A stretch of DNA of 64,000 nucleotides, taken from NCBI GenBank assembly GCA_027488135.1, contig JAIYCH010000038.1, forward strand, positions 17,776-81,775. Direction: 5' to 3'. Positions 53,803-62,321 of this stretch are shown here, piece after piece. The notes under the pieces were generated by a model. It had not been told where the DNA came from. It saw nothing but the letters and a program-made list of their open reading frames with translations, and did no database searches. Source of the stretch: Saprospiraceae bacterium (GTDB lineage Bacteria; Bacteroidota; Bacteroidia; Chitinophagales; Saprospiraceae). Each line of letters starts with the position of its first letter. The first letter of the stretch is position 1. A program made the position numbers and the translations under genes.

Positions 53803-54315
53803 GTGTCTTTAAAAGAAGCAACCTTTTCCGAGTTCATTCAATTTTTTCCTGTAATGCCATTACCCATTGTTTTGGCAGAGGAGAATATCAAGATATTCAG
53901 CCAGGACAATATTCCCCTTCCCGACGCCATTATACAACAATTTATTTACCCTCTGGAAGAAAATGAACCTGACGAATTTACAGAATACATGGCCTGTTTT
54001 CGCATTGGAGAGACTGAAGCATTTGAAGCCCTGATTTTCTGGAAGGCTGCATTATTGAATTATCATTACATCATTGTTACCTTTACAAAAAAAGGAGTAC
54101 TTATAGATAAAAGAACGCTTTCAGGTACCAGTGTAATCCAGGAAACCATATTACAGTCCATTGCTGTCATGGACGAGGACTGGCGCATAAGAATCTTGTC
54201 TGGAATATCACATATTGATGAAACGTATGAACCAGGAAGTAGTACAACGTTGTTATTAGAATTATTGCCAGAAGGTCGCATCGTTGAAATTGAAGATGAA
54301 CTTATTCCGGATTAA
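53803..54315 (+). CDS. Conserved-looking soluble protein, function unknown
   Basis: A 170-residue acidic protein. No ATG opens the frame; GTG at 53803 is the best start (SLKEATFSEFIQFFPVMPLP), with TTG at 53782 as alternative. It has mixed alpha/beta character with strands such as YHYIIVTFTKKGVLIDKRTL and LLLELLPEGRIVEIEDELI, and many Glu/Asp near the end. I do not recognise the family. It is 9 bases before rnr and may share its transcript. Confidence 0.75.
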   Translation: MSLKEATFSEFIQFFPVMPLPIVLAEENIKIFSQDNIPLPDAIIQQFIYPLEENEPDEFTEYMACFRIGETEAFEALIFWKAALLNYHYIIVTFTKKGVLIDKRTLSGTSVIQETILQSIAVMDEDWRIRILSGISHIDETYEPGSSTTLLLELLPEGRIVEIEDELIPD

Positions 54316-54324
54316 AAAACAGAC

Positions 54325-56499
54325 ATGTCAAAAAAGAAAAAAACTATATCATCCAATGATTCACAGCCAAAATATTCAGCCAAAGATTTAAGGCTAGCCA
54401 TTTTGGATTTACTAAAAAATGCCCCAAAAAAAAGATATAACCCCCGTCAAATAGCCCAGACACTATCTATTGCGAACACCAAAGATTCCATTTTACATGC
54501 GTTGGAACTTTTAGTAACTGAAAAAGAAGTGCTTGCCCTTGAGGATTATAAATTTCAATTCAACCGTAGTGTGCCCGTTGAAAAGCAAGAAAAAGGGGAT
54601 ATTGGTATAGTTGATATGACTCGTTCAGGCGCTGCATTTATAAAAGTGGAAGGTAAACCCATAGACGTTTACATTTCCATGCGGAATTTGAACACGGCGA
54701 TGAATGGTGATACCGTAAGAATTCAAACATGGACTCCCAGAGGAAAACGGCGCCCTGAGGGTGAAGTTGTCGATGTAATAACTCGGGCTAAAGAGTCTTT
54801 TTTAGGTGTTTTACATTTGAATAATAAATTTGGCCTCGTTGTAACGGACACCATTTTACCTTATGACATCAAAGTTGATCTTACTGAAATATTAGGTGGT
54901 AAAGACGGTGACAAGGTTGTTGTTAAAATCATAGGCTGGACGGGACAATCTACCCCTCTCCCCATTGGAAAAATCACCTACGTTTTAGGGGCTGCCGGCA
55001 GTCATGATATTGAAATGCAAAGTATTTTGCTAAATGCAGGTTTCGACCTTGGTTTTGGTGAAGCTGCCTTAAATGAGGCAAAAAATATAGATACCTCCAT
55101 TTCTTTAGAAGAAATAGCTCTGCGCAGAGATCTTCGGGATATCTTAACCTTTACTATAGATCCTTGGAACGCTAAAGATTTTGATGATGCCATTTCCTAT
55201 CGATTATTACCAAATGATGAAGTCGAGGTTGGGGTACATATTGCCGATGTTACCCATTACCTGAGAGAAGGATCTTCCTTAGATAAGGAGGCATATACCC
55301 GTTCAACCTCCGTTTATCTTGTTGATCGCGTACTCCCAATGCTACCTGAAAAGTTAAGTAATGAATTATGTTCGTTAAGACCGAACGAGGACAAACTTAC
55401 CTTTTCAGCTATTTTCAATATCGATGGAAAGGGAAAAGTCACAGAAAAATGGTTTGGTCGAACCATTATTCACTCCGACCGACGATTTACCTACGAAGAA
55501 GCACAAGAAATTCTGGACACATCTGAGGGACTTTATTCTGCAGAACTCTTACATCTCAACAAAATAGCTCACCAGTTAAGGAAAAGAAGATTCGCCTCGG
55601 GAGCTATTCAATTTGAATCTGATGAAGTCCAGTTTAAACTCGATGAATCAGGGACACCCATTGAAATATTTATTAAAGAAAGAAAAGATGCCCATAAGTT
55701 AATTGAAGACTTCATGCTTTTGGCAAATCAGGAGGTTGCGCTATTTCTACAACATAAAATGGATGCCACGGGCTATGAAATTCCATTTATTTATAGAGTT
55801 CATGACGAACCAAATGAGGATAAAGTATTTGAATTAGCCAGGTTTGCCAAAGAATTTGGTGTAAAAATGAGGGTAGATTCTCCTAAGGAAATAGCTAATT
55901 CCTATAATTTATTGGCAGAGCAATCACTTCGAGATCCGGCGCTTAAATTTTTAGCCCCCATTGCTATCAGAACCATGGCAAAAGCCATTTATTCTCCTGA
56001 AAATATTGGTCATTACGGACTGGCTTTCACTCATTACACTCATTTTACATCGCCTATCAGACGGTATTCCGACGTCATTGCCCATCGTTTGCTGGCTAAA
56101 AATCTGGAAACGGTTTGGCTCACCAACAAAGTTTATTTAAAAGAACAATGCCGTCATATTTCCAGCATGGAAAGGAAAGCCATGGAAGCAGAGCGGGAAT
56201 CCATTAAATATAAGCAAGTAGAATTTTTAGAAAGCCATGTTGGCGAAGTTTTTGAAGGGATAGTTACCGGAATGATGGACAGAGGTCTGTTTGTTGAACT
56301 GTTAACCACACATTGTGAGGGATTTCTTTCCTTTAATCGTTTTTCTGAACCTTATGAAATGGACCCTTCCCGACTTTTTGCCCGAGGTATTTACACTGGA
56401 CAGACGATAAAAATGGGCGGCAAACTAAAAGTTAGGCTCATAGATACCAATCTTCAAAAAAGACAGGTGGAACTTGGCGTGTATGAAGAATCAAAGTAA
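54325..56499 (+). CDS. rnr: Ribonuclease R
   Basis: Processive 3'-5' exoribonuclease that degrades structured RNA, 724 residues. N-terminal helix-turn-helix (~20-70), cold-shock domains (~85-250), catalytic RNB domain (~270-600) and C-terminal S1 domain (~635-715). The acidic metal site is in TIDPWNAKDFDDAISYRL, with VGVHIADVTHYLREGS and HFTSPIRRYSDVIAHRLL also conserved. The S1 part reads VFEGIVTGMMDRGLFVEL. The Lys-rich C-terminal tail of E. coli RNase R is missing. Confidence 0.95.
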   Translation: MSKKKKTISSNDSQPKYSAKDLRLAILDLLKNAPKKRYNPRQIAQTLSIANTKDSILHALELLVTEKEVLALEDYKFQFNRSVPVEKQEKGDIGIVDMTRSGAAFIKVEGKPIDVYISMRNLNTAMNGDTVRIQTWTPRGKRRPEGEVVDVITRAKESFLGVLHLNNKFGLVVTDTILPYDIKVDLTEILGGKDGDKVVVKIIGWTGQSTPLPIGKITYVLGAAGSHDIEMQSILLNAGFDLGFGEAALNEAKNIDTSISLEEIALRRDLRDILTFTIDPWNAKDFDDAISYRLLPNDEVEVGVHIADVTHYLREGSSLDKEAYTRSTSVYLVDRVLPMLPEKLSNELCSLRPNEDKLTFSAIFNIDGKGKVTEKWFGRTIIHSDRRFTYEEAQEILDTSEGLYSAELLHLNKIAHQLRKRRFASGAIQFESDEVQFKLDESGTPIEIFIKERKDAHKLIEDFMLLANQEVALFLQHKMDATGYEIPFIYRVHDEPNEDKVFELARFAKEFGVKMRVDSPKEIANSYNLLAEQSLRDPALKFLAPIAIRTMAKAIYSPENIGHYGLAFTHYTHFTSPIRRYSDVIAHRLLAKNLETVWLTNKVYLKEQCRHISSMERKAMEAERESIKYKQVEFLESHVGEVFEGIVTGMMDRGLFVELLTTHCEGFLSFNRFSEPYEMDPSRLFARGIYTGQTIKMGGKLKVRLIDTNLQKRQVELGVYEESK

Positions 56500-56509
56500 T
56501 ATCTGCTGG

Positions 56510-57895
56510 TTATTTTGACTTTTTAATGGCCAGGTTCAGCGCTTCTGTTGTTAATTTATATTTAACCAACATATTTGGAACTTCCCATTCCGGCATTTTA
56601 CCTTTGGCGAGAAAGTCAAGATATTTTTCAGTTACCCTGGCAAAATGGGCCTCATGACCTTCTTTGTAAACGTTGGGGATATCGAAAACAGCAGTATTGC
56701 CTATCAAAATATAGCTAATACCTGGAAATGCCTTCGCTACTTCCCGAAATACTCTTTCAAAGGTATTTCGATAAGCTACTTCCTTAAATCTATTGGTTTC
56801 AACAGAGAAAACGGGTTGATAACCTTGTTCTGCGCCTTGCCGAATCACCAGACTGGCGTTAGTTCCTCTCATTATGGAATAATGGGTGTCACCCGCACCG
56901 GGTGCAGCCTGCCATGCCCAGGTTACTTTTACGCGCGCGAAATGTCCCCTTATTTGATAGTCAATCTGTCCATTAGAAAAAACAGCCATTTGACCCTCAG
57001 GATTCAAGGTGTTTTTTAGATATTCGGGCACCTGAGTGAGTTTAGTACTCGTTTGGAATTGAGCGGGTGTTATTAGGGTTGGCCAACGTTTTGCCTCCCA
57101 CAGTTTGATATCCTTTTCATAATTCAGTATTTGATCAGGAAAACAACTCCATTGAATAAGATCTACCAAATGGGTGGTAACATCAACAATCCCCTCCCCT
57201 TCTTGTATAACATCGTAAAACCAACCCGGACGTTGTAGTGGAGCGCCGGAAACTTCCTTATAGAAATGATGAATACTCTCTTTAATCACAGCGGGATTAT
57301 CTACTGAACCATCTTGTAGCACCCCAAATACCTCTTCAAATTCAGAAAATGCCTTTTGAAGCATAGAAGTAATTTCATATCGCTCTGTCATGACATCGTA
57401 GATAAAGACATTTTTTTGCTCAGCTAGTTTGAAGGCCTTTTCCAATAAATTAAATCCTGCAGCATTTATAGCCATCGGTTTATCGGCAAAAACATGAAAT
57501 CCAGCGGCCACTGCATCAGAAATATACTTTGTTTTTAGTTTATTGTTCCCGGCCAACATGACCACATTTCCTTTTTTTTCTGCTAACATTCTGGCTAAAT
57601 AATCCTTTCCGATGTAAACCTTTTCATCCCAATGCGTAGGCTTATCTGTTCTTTTGTTATATGCATTAATTCTGGCCAGATGTAATTCAACATCGGTATC
57701 ATCGGGGGCATAAACATGGACGGTAGGAGACAACTGGGGGTACATTGATTTTTGAATCAAAGCGGCATGAAAATGACCAGGATGTAAAGTAATTAGTCTT
57801 ATTTCTTTATTGTCAACCTCATTTTGCCCAATAAGCGCATTAAGCATAAGAACAGAAACTAGTAAAAACATGGATATTTTCCAGAACATACTCAT
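56510..57895 (-). CDS. Exported Gfo/Idh/MocA-family oxidoreductase
   Basis: NAD(P)-dependent oxidoreductase-like protein of 461 residues. The longest frame starts at 58087 inside the neighbouring yraN gene; the Met at 57895 gives a signal peptide (FWKISMFLLVSVLMLNALIG), so the enzyme is probably periplasmic or lipid-anchored. The NAD-binding fold ends with the family motif ADKPMAIN in place of EKP. FVYDVMTERYEITSMLQ and GWFYDVIQEGEGIVDVTTHL with Asp-x-x-x-x-His-like positions form the putative active site. The substrate is likely a sugar derivative, not identifiable. Stop to stop with rnr, 10 bases apart. Confidence 0.85.
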   Translation of the reverse strand: MSMFWKISMFLLVSVLMLNALIGQNEVDNKEIRLITLHPGHFHAALIQKSMYPQLSPTVHVYAPDDTDVELHLARINAYNKRTDKPTHWDEKVYIGKDYLARMLAEKKGNVVMLAGNNKLKTKYISDAVAAGFHVFADKPMAINAAGFNLLEKAFKLAEQKNVFIYDVMTERYEITSMLQKAFSEFEEVFGVLQDGSVDNPAVIKESIHHFYKEVSGAPLQRPGWFYDVIQEGEGIVDVTTHLVDLIQWSCFPDQILNYEKDIKLWEAKRWPTLITPAQFQTSTKLTQVPEYLKNTLNPEGQMAVFSNGQIDYQIRGHFARVKVTWAWQAAPGAGDTHYSIMRGTNASLVIRQGAEQGYQPVFSVETNRFKEVAYRNTFERVFREVAKAFPGISYILIGNTAVFDIPNVYKEGHEAHFARVTEKYLDFLAKGKMPEWEVPNMLVKYKLTTEALNLAIKKSK

Positions 57896-57944
57896 AATAA
57901 TTTTATATAAAATTACTTTAAAGTAGTTTAAAAACAAATTGAAT

Positions 57945-58313
57945 TTAGAATAGGCCTGGAAAAAAAGCATCGGGGAAATGGCGAATTTTAGGGGTATGTT
58001 GACCATCGTACACAATTCCGATGATATCAAATCGAATATCCCCTTGATAATGTTTACTTTCTGTGAAAGCAGCAGCTGCGGAGGCAATCTTTTTTCTTTT
58101 TAAACCACTCACTGTATTTTCAGGTAAATGGGCGTTTTTTTTATGTAGCAACCTTACCTCTATAAAAACTAAAATATGAGCATGCCAGGCGATGATATCA
58201 ATTTCTGCATGCCCATAAAACCAGTTTCTGTCGATAATTTGAAAATCGTGTTGAGCAAGCCAGTTTACAGCCAGCGTTTCTCCCCACTTTCCCTTTTGGG
58301 ATGTCGAAGCCAT
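57945..58313 (-). CDS. YraN-like (UPF0102) putative nuclease
   Basis: A 122-residue protein of the UPF0102/YraN family with a restriction-endonuclease-like core: GKWGETLAVNWLAQHDFQII, NWFYGHAEIDIIAWHAHIL and VFIEVRLLHKK (EVR in place of the usual EVK), so the E-D-ExK geometry is nearly kept with Arg instead of Lys. The Met at 58313 matches the family start; a longer frame (58340) would run into the terminator. The function is unknown. It overlaps no gene if the oxidoreductase start at 57895 is right. Confidence 0.86.
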   Translation of the reverse strand: MASTSQKGKWGETLAVNWLAQHDFQIIDRNWFYGHAEIDIIAWHAHILVFIEVRLLHKKNAHLPENTVSGLKRKKIASAAAAFTESKHYQGDIRFDIIGIVYDGQHTPKIRHFPDAFFPGLF

Positions 58314-58321
58314 ATAAAAAA

Positions 58322-58360
58322 TTTCAGGATAAAGTGTCAAATAGGCACTTTATCCTGAAA
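58322..58360 (-). terminator. Terminator of the dockerin/cohesin surface-protein gene
   Basis: 15-bp perfect stem (TTTCAGGATAAAGTG and complement, 9-base loop), followed on the minus strand by an A then six T. It ends 16 bases after the stop at 58376. Confidence 0.88.
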
Positions 58361-58375
58361 AAACATAATCGTGTA

Positions 58376-61300
58376 TTATTTCTGTAAAATCAGATTTCCT
58401 GTATATTGTCCAAAACCATCGGTGTATTTGTAGATATAAACCCCTGCATGAGGCAATTCACTCGCTTGAAGGGTAAAAAGTGGAGCATCTCCTTTATTAA
58501 ACTGCCAGGATTTTGTCCATATTTTTCTTCCCTGAACATCATAAATATCTAAAACTCCTTGTAAACCAGAAGCGGGAGGCAATTGAAAAGTCACCCAATC
58601 TTTAAAAGGATTCGGCCAAAGCCGCAACCCACTATTGGTTGCGGCATTTGGTGAAGCATACTGAATGGTCAGGGGGGCGACCACCACTGAATCAATGTTC
58701 TGTGTTGATAAGTAAGCCTCGGAATCAAAAGAATTATTATTTAATGCTATGGCATCAGAGAGATTAGTTTGTCGAAGTGCCTCCACCTCAATAAATCCTA
58801 ATACCTCACCTGCCTCGCTTTTTTTCAAATTGTCTGCATACCAGGACAAAGCCCAGCTGTTATCATTCAAAGGTTTACTGTTGATGATGAATTCTTCAGA
58901 ACCAGAGAAGCCGTGTATTTTAATCAGTTCCGGATTCACTTGCAGGGCAAATTGCCCACCCCACCAAAGGTCACTGCTTTCAAAATGTATAGGTAACCAG
59001 ACCCGTTCCCCTGGTTTAAGCTTCCATTGTGGGAGTAAAAAGACTCTGGAAGATTCCTGGGAACGGGGGCTGATACCATTTTCAGGGATTATACTATTAT
59101 TAACATCTCCAACTTTTATGGCTACAAAATCACCATCGATCATATCTTTGAAAAGATTGGAAACTGCTTTAGATTCAGGAAAAGGCGTTGACAATGGATC
59201 CTTTGGATTAGGGAACTGGAAACTTTTAGGAATGAAACGCCAAGGCTTATTCTCAGGAAAGGTATTGGTCACATTCAAAATTAATCTTTGCAACTGAATG
59301 ATATCTCTCACAGAAATCCTTCCATTTCCATCTACATCTGCTGCTATTATTTTATAAGGTGATTCTAGTGCTTTAGAACCCGTTAGATGCCTGTTCACCA
59401 ATATCAAATCGAGCGTAGTGACACCATCTGTATAATTACCTGTTTTACCAGGCATAAATTCATACGTCCCCCCCGGCAGCAGATTCCCTAATGAATAGGC
59501 GCCTTTGCTATCGGTCATAGATTCCCCGGAGTAATTTTTCATTTCCTCCACTTTTACCGTTGGGACACCGGAACCATTTTCCAATTTAATGGCCCCTGCA
59601 ACGGTAACTCCTCCTCCACAAACGGCCAGTGGATCATTTATTCTCACGATAACATCGCATCTTTCATAATTTCCTGCAATATCAACCGACCAAACCGTCA
59701 ATGGGTTATCACCAATATCGTCACAAGCAAAAGTTAAAGAAGCGTTTGGTGGTGGACCTGTAAAACCTGGTGTAGGCCGGGCACCTATTCTCCATCGGAT
59801 GGAATCGGTTTCAGTACAATTATCGACCGTGGCTCCCGTGTTGAACTCCACGGCATTCACAATGGCTGTTCCGGAGGCTGCTAGAGATCTGCTCACTATA
59901 TTGTTACAAAACATATCTGGTGGCGTATTCTCGATGATAGCAAAAGTAGCATCACAGGTACCAAAATTCCCACATATATCTGCCACACGATATGTTATAT
60001 CATAAATACCCGCTGGAATTCGGGAAATATCTAAAGAATTTCCAAAATCACCGCTTACTGAAATCGTAACCAAATTGGGCAGACATTCCTGAATATTTGT
60101 GGGAATAGGTAATCTGAGGGTAGTATTACATGAGTCCGGGTCTAGATAAATAACCAGGCCTTCTGAAGGACAAATAAAACTAGGGGGTGTGTTATCAAAT
60201 ACCCGAATCAGCTGCGTGCCAATAATTCTACCCGCTGCTGGCCCAATCGGAGTTCCTGCTTCATAAACACAGGTGTCGGTAATCGTCCAGGTTCTGGAAA
60301 TCTGAATACAGGCGCCGGAAACATTATAATTTACTGCATCACTATGGGTAATAACAATACCCTTATAAGCAGGATTTATCACGGTCGGTGATCTAAAACC
60401 TATGGGTAAATTTACCGGATTCAGTGAAGCTAAGTTAGTACAATTTGTCTGAGAATAATCTGGAGGAAAAGTAGCTCTTAAGGTAGTAGTATCATTTAAA
60501 TTAATGATTTGTGTAGGACAATTAAACGTATCTATACCGCCATAATACACGGTCCAATCTCTTCTTATGACACCAGTTCCGCCACCACATCCCAGGTTTC
60601 TATTGTCCTCATATTCGAGTTGAAACAAATTACAGGTGCCACTTACAATAGGCCTGCCAACAAAACCGGTTAGACTCGTATCTGCTAAAAATGCTGGATT
60701 TTGCAAAATAACAGTATCGGGACAAATAATAGTTTTGGGAAGTTTATCTACCACGTCCACTTCGACCATACAAAAATTAGAGTTTCCATAACAATCAGTT
60801 ACTCTAAGGGTTGCCATATTATTTGTTAAAATTTCTGCACAAAAATATTTTAAGGAATCAGAGAAGGGTAACGGGGACGCCGTCATTTTCTGAAGTTTAA
60901 AGGTCAGATTGGTACAACATAAATCGGTAGCCTGCAGATAGAAGGAACTTGGCTCCACCTGAGCTTCCCCAGTGAGCGTTAACGAAACCTGAATACTTGA
61001 GGGACAGACCAAAACAGGAGGTGTATTATCTACTACCCGAACCATGCGCGTACATTGAGAAGTATTTCCACAAGGGTCTGACACCATATACATAATACTA
61101 TGCAAGCCAGGAGGAACACCAGTTAATTGCCCACCATTACCATTTATCACACCAAAATTGGACATAATAACCACTCTAATCTGATTATTTGGCGCACAGG
61201 AATCTATAAAAACAATGGGTGGAACGATAACGGTAGCAGCACATTGGGTGGCAGACGAAGTAAATGCTACCAAAGTATCAGAAATACAGGTTAATCGAGG

Positions 61301-62200
61301 TTTAATGGTATCGATAACTTGAATAATTTGTTGAAAAGTGCGTATTGCATTGGTACACCCATCGACGGCTGTCCAGTTTCTAATCAAGGTAAAGGTAGGA
61401 GCACAACCATTGATTATTTGATCATTAAAAGTCAGAGAAAGGCCACATATATTTGATGGCCTTATATTAAATCCGTTTAATTGAGGCCAGCCTGTGCTAT
61501 CCGGGGTTACATTGGGAGTCACACAAGAGACTCCCCTTCTACCTGCAACATTATCGCGGTTTGCCGGAAAAACCAAATCTCCAACGACTGGCCTTCTTAT
61601 TTTAATTTTCTGAACACAAGTATTTTTCAATCCATTTAACAGCGTGATAGTCCAGGTTCTGTTTATGACACCAACCAGAGTATCTGTACAAGCATTTATT
61701 CTATTCTCGTATTTATCTTCATAAGAAATACTATAGGTATTGCACTCCAACGAAGTAGCTCTACCTAATCGCGCGGTGTCCGTAGGCGTGCCACACATAA
61801 CGGTGGTATCTCTTGGACAGATAATAAGAGGAGAACCCAATGAAACCACTCTAAAGGAACCCACACATATATTTCCACTGGGAATGTGTCTTATTCTTGC
61901 GTAGAGCAATTGATTTAGATAGGTACGGCCAACGAAAGGCGTGGTAGGTAAAAGCTGACCATTAGGGCCAAGCATAACCGTAATTTCATAGTCTGTGGGA
62001 GCTGAAGGTGTACAAATACCTGGATTCGTTTCGCTGAGAATCATAGCCGGAGTAATTCTAAGATTACAGGTAGAATCTGCGCTAATTGAAACATTATTAT
62101 TACAAATCAGCGTACACTGGCTGTGTAATAAAACAGGAGAATTTAAAAAGAAAGCCAAAACAGCAATGACAATCCAATCTAATTTTTTGCATCCACGCAT
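58376..62200 (-). CDS. Large T9SS type A surface protein: HYR-like repeats, dockerin and cohesin-like domains
   Basis: Secreted protein of 1,274 residues. Signal peptide 1-28 is followed by ~830 residues of Cys-containing, HYR/Ig-like modules, each with DNTPPVLVCP-type starts and VxDxCGNxxxC strands. A short carboxypeptidase-regulatory-like domain (~865-920) follows, then a dockerin type I-like segment (~922-976) with the calcium loop DVDGNGRISVRD. A cohesin-like beta domain (~1050-1185) is next, and the last ~85 residues are a type A sorting domain (LWPNPFKDWVTF, HAGVYIYKYTD). The presence of dockerin and cohesin-like parts in one chain suggests head-to-tail or intramolecular docking. A paralogue lies immediately upstream (62322). 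Confidence 0.87.
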   Translation of the reverse strand: MRGCKKLDWIVIAVLAFFLNSPVLLHSQCTLICNNNVSISADSTCNLRITPAMILSETNPGICTPSAPTDYEITVMLGPNGQLLPTTPFVGRTYLNQLLYARIRHIPSGNICVGSFRVVSLGSPLIICPRDTTVMCGTPTDTARLGRATSLECNTYSISYEDKYENRINACTDTLVGVINRTWTITLLNGLKNTCVQKIKIRRPVVGDLVFPANRDNVAGRRGVSCVTPNVTPDSTGWPQLNGFNIRPSNICGLSLTFNDQIINGCAPTFTLIRNWTAVDGCTNAIRTFQQIIQVIDTIKPRLTCISDTLVAFTSSATQCAATVIVPPIVFIDSCAPNNQIRVVIMSNFGVINGNGGQLTGVPPGLHSIMYMVSDPCGNTSQCTRMVRVVDNTPPVLVCPSSIQVSLTLTGEAQVEPSSFYLQATDLCCTNLTFKLQKMTASPLPFSDSLKYFCAEILTNNMATLRVTDCYGNSNFCMVEVDVVDKLPKTIICPDTVILQNPAFLADTSLTGFVGRPIVSGTCNLFQLEYEDNRNLGCGGGTGVIRRDWTVYYGGIDTFNCPTQIINLNDTTTLRATFPPDYSQTNCTNLASLNPVNLPIGFRSPTVINPAYKGIVITHSDAVNYNVSGACIQISRTWTITDTCVYEAGTPIGPAAGRIIGTQLIRVFDNTPPSFICPSEGLVIYLDPDSCNTTLRLPIPTNIQECLPNLVTISVSGDFGNSLDISRIPAGIYDITYRVADICGNFGTCDATFAIIENTPPDMFCNNIVSRSLAASGTAIVNAVEFNTGATVDNCTETDSIRWRIGARPTPGFTGPPPNASLTFACDDIGDNPLTVWSVDIAGNYERCDVIVRINDPLAVCGGGVTVAGAIKLENGSGVPTVKVEEMKNYSGESMTDSKGAYSLGNLLPGGTYEFMPGKTGNYTDGVTTLDLILVNRHLTGSKALESPYKIIAADVDGNGRISVRDIIQLQRLILNVTNTFPENKPWRFIPKSFQFPNPKDPLSTPFPESKAVSNLFKDMIDGDFVAIKVGDVNNSIIPENGISPRSQESSRVFLLPQWKLKPGERVWLPIHFESSDLWWGGQFALQVNPELIKIHGFSGSEEFIINSKPLNDNSWALSWYADNLKKSEAGEVLGFIEVEALRQTNLSDAIALNNNSFDSEAYLSTQNIDSVVVAPLTIQYASPNAATNSGLRLWPNPFKDWVTFQLPPASGLQGVLDIYDVQGRKIWTKSWQFNKGDAPLFTLQASELPHAGVYIYKYTDGFGQYTGNLILQK

Positions 62201-62263
62201 GATAAATATTTTTAATAATTACAAGAGAGGCAATACCAAATTCATGCCAAACTGAATGATTTT

Positions 62264-62292
62264 AAAAAAAGCGACATCTAAAAAGATGCCGC
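62264..62292 (-). terminator. Terminator between the two paralogous surface-protein genes
   Basis: GCGGCATC pairs with GATGTCGC (one mismatch), followed on the minus strand by seven T. It separates the 62322 gene from the 58376 gene. Confidence 0.78.
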
Positions 62293-62321
62293 CTTATATA
62301 AACTATGGAAAAGCTTTTAAT

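Noticed and set aside
57896..58087. N-terminal extension of the Gfo/Idh/MocA protein to 58087
   Set aside because: It would overlap the yraN-like gene and push the signal peptide to residue 65.
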